The notes beneath the pieces are model-generated. The model was not told the origin of the DNA. It was given only the letters and a program-made list of their open reading frames with translations, and searched no databases. This document shows positions 52,243 to 56,792 of a stretch of DNA of 56,792 nucleotides, piece by piece. The stretch is taken from contig JARRJC010000031.1 in the NCBI GenBank assembly GCA_037379885.1, forward strand, positions 1-56,792. The letters are read 5' to 3'. Source of the DNA: Limibacillus sp. Its GTDB lineage: Bacteria > Pseudomonadota > Alphaproteobacteria > Kiloniellales > CECT-8803. How positions within the stretch are numbered: position 1 is the stretch's first letter; each line of letters starts with the position of its first letter. The position numbers and the translations under genes are program-made.

Positions 52243-53307
52243 ATGGCTCTTGAGTTGAAAAACGTCGTCAAGCGCGTGGACGGGGAAACCCATATCTATC
52301 CCACCGACCTCACGCTGAAGGAAAACGCCTTCAACATCCTGCTGGGCACGACCCTGGCGGGGAAGACGACGCTGATGCAGATCATGGCCGGGCTCGAAAA
52401 GCCGACCGAGGGCGAAGTCTGGTTCGGCGGCAAGAACGTGACCGGGATGGCGGTGCAGAAGCGCAACGTCTCCATGGTCTACCAGCAGTTCATCAACTAT
52501 CCGAACCTGACCGTTTACGAGAACATCGCCTCGCCGCTGCGTGTCGCACGCCTGGCCGAGGCCGACATCAAGGAGCGCGTCGGCAAGATCGCCGAACTGC
52601 TGCGCCTGACCCCGATGTTGCAGCGCCGCCCCGGCCAGCTCTCCGGCGGACAGCAGCAGCGCACGGCCCTGGCCCGCGCCCTGGTCAAGAACGCCGACCT
52701 GGTGTTGTTGGACGAGCCGCTCGCCAACCTCGACTACAAGCTGCGCGAAGAGCTGCGCGACGAGCTTCCGAAGCTCTTTTCCGACCGCGAATGCACCATC
52801 GTCTACGCAACGACGGAGCCGACGGAGGCCCTGCTGCTCGGCGGCTACACCGCCTGTCTGCACCAGGGAAAGGTGACCCAGTTCGGCGATACGCTGGAGA
52901 CCTACCGCAAGCCTGCCGGCCTGCGCAGCGCCCAGGTGTTTTCCGACCCGCCCATCAATTCCGCGACGGTGCGCAAGGAGAACGGGCGTTTCGTGCTGAC
53001 GCCGAAAGTCAGCTGGGATGCGGGACCCCGCTACGCCGACCTGCCGGACGGCAGCTACACCGTGGCCGTGCGGCCGCACCACGTGACGCCGAGCCCGCAG
53101 AGCGAGCGCGCCGCGCCCATCGAGGGGCGCGTCCAGGTGGCCGAGCTCAGCGGATCGGAGAGCGTGGTCCACTTCGAAGTCGAAGAGGGGGCCTGGGTCT
53201 CTCTCTCCCACGGGATCCATCCCTTCAAGGTGGGCGAGGTCGCGCGGCTTTATATCGACGTTGAGAACTGCCTGTTCTTCGATCAGGAAGAACGGCGTAT
53301 CGCCTGA
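52243..53307 (+). CDS. glpS: Glycerol ABC transporter ATPase GlpS
   Basis: A 354-residue ATP-binding subunit with an MalK-like regulatory C-terminus. Walker A is GTTLAGKT (35-42), Q-loop Q81/Q82, signature LSGGQ intact (133-137), and Walker B VLLDE with catalytic E158. The H-loop His is replaced: the segment reads VYATTEPTEALL, with Thr191 where the partner has His. It would pair with GlpT as a heterodimer. I chose the ATG at 52243 (MALELKNVVKRV); a longer in-frame start at 52159 lacks family similarity. It lies 181 bp after glpV. Confidence 0.92.
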   Translation: MALELKNVVKRVDGETHIYPTDLTLKENAFNILLGTTLAGKTTLMQIMAGLEKPTEGEVWFGGKNVTGMAVQKRNVSMVYQQFINYPNLTVYENIASPLRVARLAEADIKERVGKIAELLRLTPMLQRRPGQLSGGQQQRTALARALVKNADLVLLDEPLANLDYKLREELRDELPKLFSDRECTIVYATTEPTEALLLGGYTACLHQGKVTQFGDTLETYRKPAGLRSAQVFSDPPINSATVRKENGRFVLTPKVSWDAGPRYADLPDGSYTVAVRPHHVTPSPQSERAAPIEGRVQVAELSGSESVVHFEVEEGAWVSLSHGIHPFKVGEVARLYIDVENCLFFDQEERRIA

Positions 53308-53349
53308 CCGGGCGGGGCGGAACCAGGGTAAGGGCTTTTACAGGGCATC

Positions 53350-55303
<1,954 letters not shown>

Positions 55304-55304
<1 letters not shown>

Positions 55305-56104
55305 TGAAACGCTTAAGCTGGCTTGCGCCGACCCTGTACATCCTCTTCCTGATGCTGCCGATCTATTGGCTCTTGAGCATGTCGTTCAAGACCACCAACG
55401 AGATCCTGGGTTCCTTCACGCTGTTCCCGCAGGAATTCACGCTCGACAACTACATCACCATCTTCACGGACTCGACCTGGTACAGCGGCTACATCAACTC
55501 GATCCTCTACGTCTCGATCAACACGCTGCTCTCGGTCTCGGCCGCGTTGCCCGCGGCCTACGCCTTCTCGCGCTACCGCTTTCTGGGCGACAAGCACCTC
55601 TTCTTCTGGCTCCTGACCAACCGCATGGCGCCGCCGGCGGTCTTCGCGCTGCCCTTCGTCAACCTCTACTCCGCGGTCGGCCTGTTCGATACCCACATCG
55701 CGGTGGCGCTGGCGCACTGTCTTTTCAACATTCCGCTCGCGGTCTGGATCCTGGAAGGCTTCATGTCCGGCGTGCCCAAGGAGCTGGATGAGACGGCCTA
55801 TGTCGACGGCTATTCCTTCCCGCGCTTCTTCTTCAAGATCTTCGTGCCGACCATCACGGCGGGGATCGGCGTGGCCGCCTTCTTCTGCTTCATGTTCTCC
55901 TGGGTCGAACTGCTGCTGGCCAAGACGCTCACCTCGGTGGAGGCAAAGCCCATCGCGGCCGTCATGACGCGCACGGCCTCGACCTCGGGCTACGAACTGG
56001 GGCTGCTCGCCGCGGCGGGGTCGCTGACCATCGTGCCGGGCGCGATCGTCATCTACTTCGTGCGCAACTACATCGCCAAGGGCTTCGCCCTGGGCCGCGT
56101 GTAA
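55304..56104 (+). CDS. glpQ: Glycerol ABC transporter permease GlpQ
   Basis: A 266-residue MalG-type permease with six helices (not the E. coli phosphodiesterase of the same name). The EAA loop is LDETAYVDGYSFPRFFFKIFVPTI. The N-terminal segment LAPTLYILFLMLPIYWLLSMSFKT is typical. The ATG at 55304 shares its A with the glpP stop; an upstream in-frame start at 55262 lies inside glpP. It forms the membrane channel with GlpP. Confidence 0.94.
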
Positions 56105-56116
56105 GGGAGGAGAGGC

Positions 56117-56548
56117 ATGTCCGACCAACCCGAACGCAGCGAAGCCTTCCACCGCCGGTTCCGGACCGCGGCCATCGCGACACTCGGCGTCTATGTCGCC
56201 GTGGCGTTTATCCTCCTGATCATTTCCGCGACGGGATCTAACGACGCTTTGATTAGCTGGACGGGATCGCTCTTCGGCGGCTGGATGGCATGGACGCTCG
56301 CGACGGCCGCGTTCTTCTTTACCATCGCGGCGCTGCTCACCGTCTTCACGTTTCTCGCCATTCGCTATCCGGAAACGCCACGCCGCGGTGTTCTGGGGAT
56401 CGAGACCACGCGTGGCGACCGGCTGTTCATCACGCTTCTCGGTTCCGCCTTCATAAACCTTGCGTGGATCGCGATCGTGGGCACGATGCAGCCCGTGGCC
56501 GTCCTGATCTGCCTTCTCTACGCGGCTGCCGTGTTCCGCTTCGTCTGA
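56117..56548 (+). CDS. glpU: DUF2160 small membrane protein (GlpU type)
   Basis: A 143-residue protein with three or four membrane helices matching DUF2160, a family found in glycerol ABC import operons. Conserved blocks: WMAWTLATAAFFFTIAALL, RRGVLGIETTRGDRLFITLLGSAFINLAW and a final helix ending AVFRFV. The first 45 residues form an extra helix ahead of the DUF2160 core. It follows glpQ by 12 bp with AAGGGAGGAGAGG. Its role in transport is not established. Confidence 0.85.
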   Translation: MSDQPERSEAFHRRFRTAAIATLGVYVAVAFILLIISATGSNDALISWTGSLFGGWMAWTLATAAFFFTIAALLTVFTFLAIRYPETPRRGVLGIETTRGDRLFITLLGSAFINLAWIAIVGTMQPVAVLICLLYAAAVFRFV

Positions 56549-56623
56549 GCGGGCGCGGCCCCGTCTTTTCGGGCCGTTCCGGTCCGGATACCTACAAACT
56601 GAAAATCCAAGGGAGGAAACTCA

Positions 56624-56792
56624 GTGTATAGAACGCTACCAACCAGTACCGCGATCGGCGCGGCGCTAGCGATCCTCGGATCGCCCGTCTTCGCCGACAT
56701 GGAGGCGGCAACGGCCTTCCTCGACGAGGAGATCGAACATTCGGTCCTTTCTCGCGAGGAGCAGGAAGCGGAGATGCAGTGGTTCATCGACG
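56624..56792 (+). CDS. Second glycerol-type ABC substrate-binding protein (5' end only)
   Basis: The first 56 residues are visible before the window ends. A signal peptide (TSTAIGAALAILGSPVFAD) is followed by EEIEHSVLSREEQEAEMQWFID, which aligns without gaps to the start of mature GlpV (DEFQPSTLSKDEQMAEMEWF). It starts at GTG with AAGGGAGG upstream, 75 bp after glpU. The two copies share about half their residues here and differ throughout at DNA level, so this is not a recent duplication. In rhizobial operons, glpV follows glpU, so this copy has the expected position. Confidence 0.88.
   Translation, partial: MYRTLPTSTAIGAALAILGSPVFADMEAATAFLDEEIEHSVLSREEQEAEMQWFID

Overview
The window reads as one continuous stretch of GC-rich alphaproteobacterial chromosome. 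The closest fit is a Rhodospirillales-like marine or soil bacterium; no 16S gene is present, so this rests on gene content. Indicators are the ChpT and CtrA cell-cycle phosphorelay proteins, a DksA with a single cysteine, an IalB-family protein, DUF3553 beside chpT, a rhizobial-type Glp glycerol ABC importer, and formate dehydrogenases flanked by DUF3305/DUF3306. There is no phage, transposon, CRISPR array, tRNA or rRNA gene. GTG and TTG starts with good ribosome binding sites are frequent.

Layout. (1) 1-6525: cell-surface polysaccharide. A divergent GT2 glycosyltransferase fragment, then the complete dTDP-L-rhamnose pathway (rfbC, rfbB, rfbD, rfbA), an ArnT/GT39-type glycosyltransferase and a PAP2 lipid phosphatase. 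(2) 6653-16103: respiratory formate dehydrogenase. DUF3305, DUF3306, a TorD-like chaperone, a small Tat-signal protein, the catalytic subunit FdhA (Tat-exported, Cys not Sec), the 4Fe-4S subunit, a tiny lipoprotein, the cytochrome b subunit, a small exported protein, and a secreted seven-blade WD40 propeller fused to cytochrome c. (3) 16108-24808: two tandem paralogous zinc-ribbon methyltransferases, a 42-residue membrane peptide, an exported ankyrin protein coupled to a second, NAD-type formate dehydrogenase (FdsA plus a fused FdsG-FdsB), and a short DUF3553 gene. (4) 24877-33564: regulation, iron and DNA repair. chpT, a ferric-iron binding protein and its permease transcribed towards each other, ctrA, dksA, a kinase-less DHp-receiver protein, recA and ialB. 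(5) 33861-40736: alaS, a cyclophilin whose frame runs back into alaS, a frameshifted icd, a LOG-family protein and a LysM protein. (6) 40746-45728: RND efflux pump, adaptor and PadR repressor with a clear palindromic operator. (7) 45869-56792: the glycerol regulon, glpR-glpD-glpK on the minus strand and glpV-glpS-glpT-glpP-glpQ-glpU on the plus strand, followed by the start of a second substrate-binding gene.

How the parts work together. The two formate dehydrogenases would oxidise formate on both sides of the membrane, one feeding quinone (and perhaps the propeller-cytochrome c) and one making NADH. ChpT passes phosphate to CtrA, and a perfect CtrA box lies in the dksA promoter. The Glp genes import glycerol, phosphorylate it and oxidise glycerol-3-phosphate under GlpR.

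Most worth a second look: the internal deletion and frameshift in icd, the complementary degeneracy of the GlpS/GlpT ATPases, the DHp-receiver protein lacking an ATPase domain, the propeller-cytochrome c in the formate cluster, the alaS/cyclophilin antisense overlap, and several small tandem repeats at start sites and promoters.
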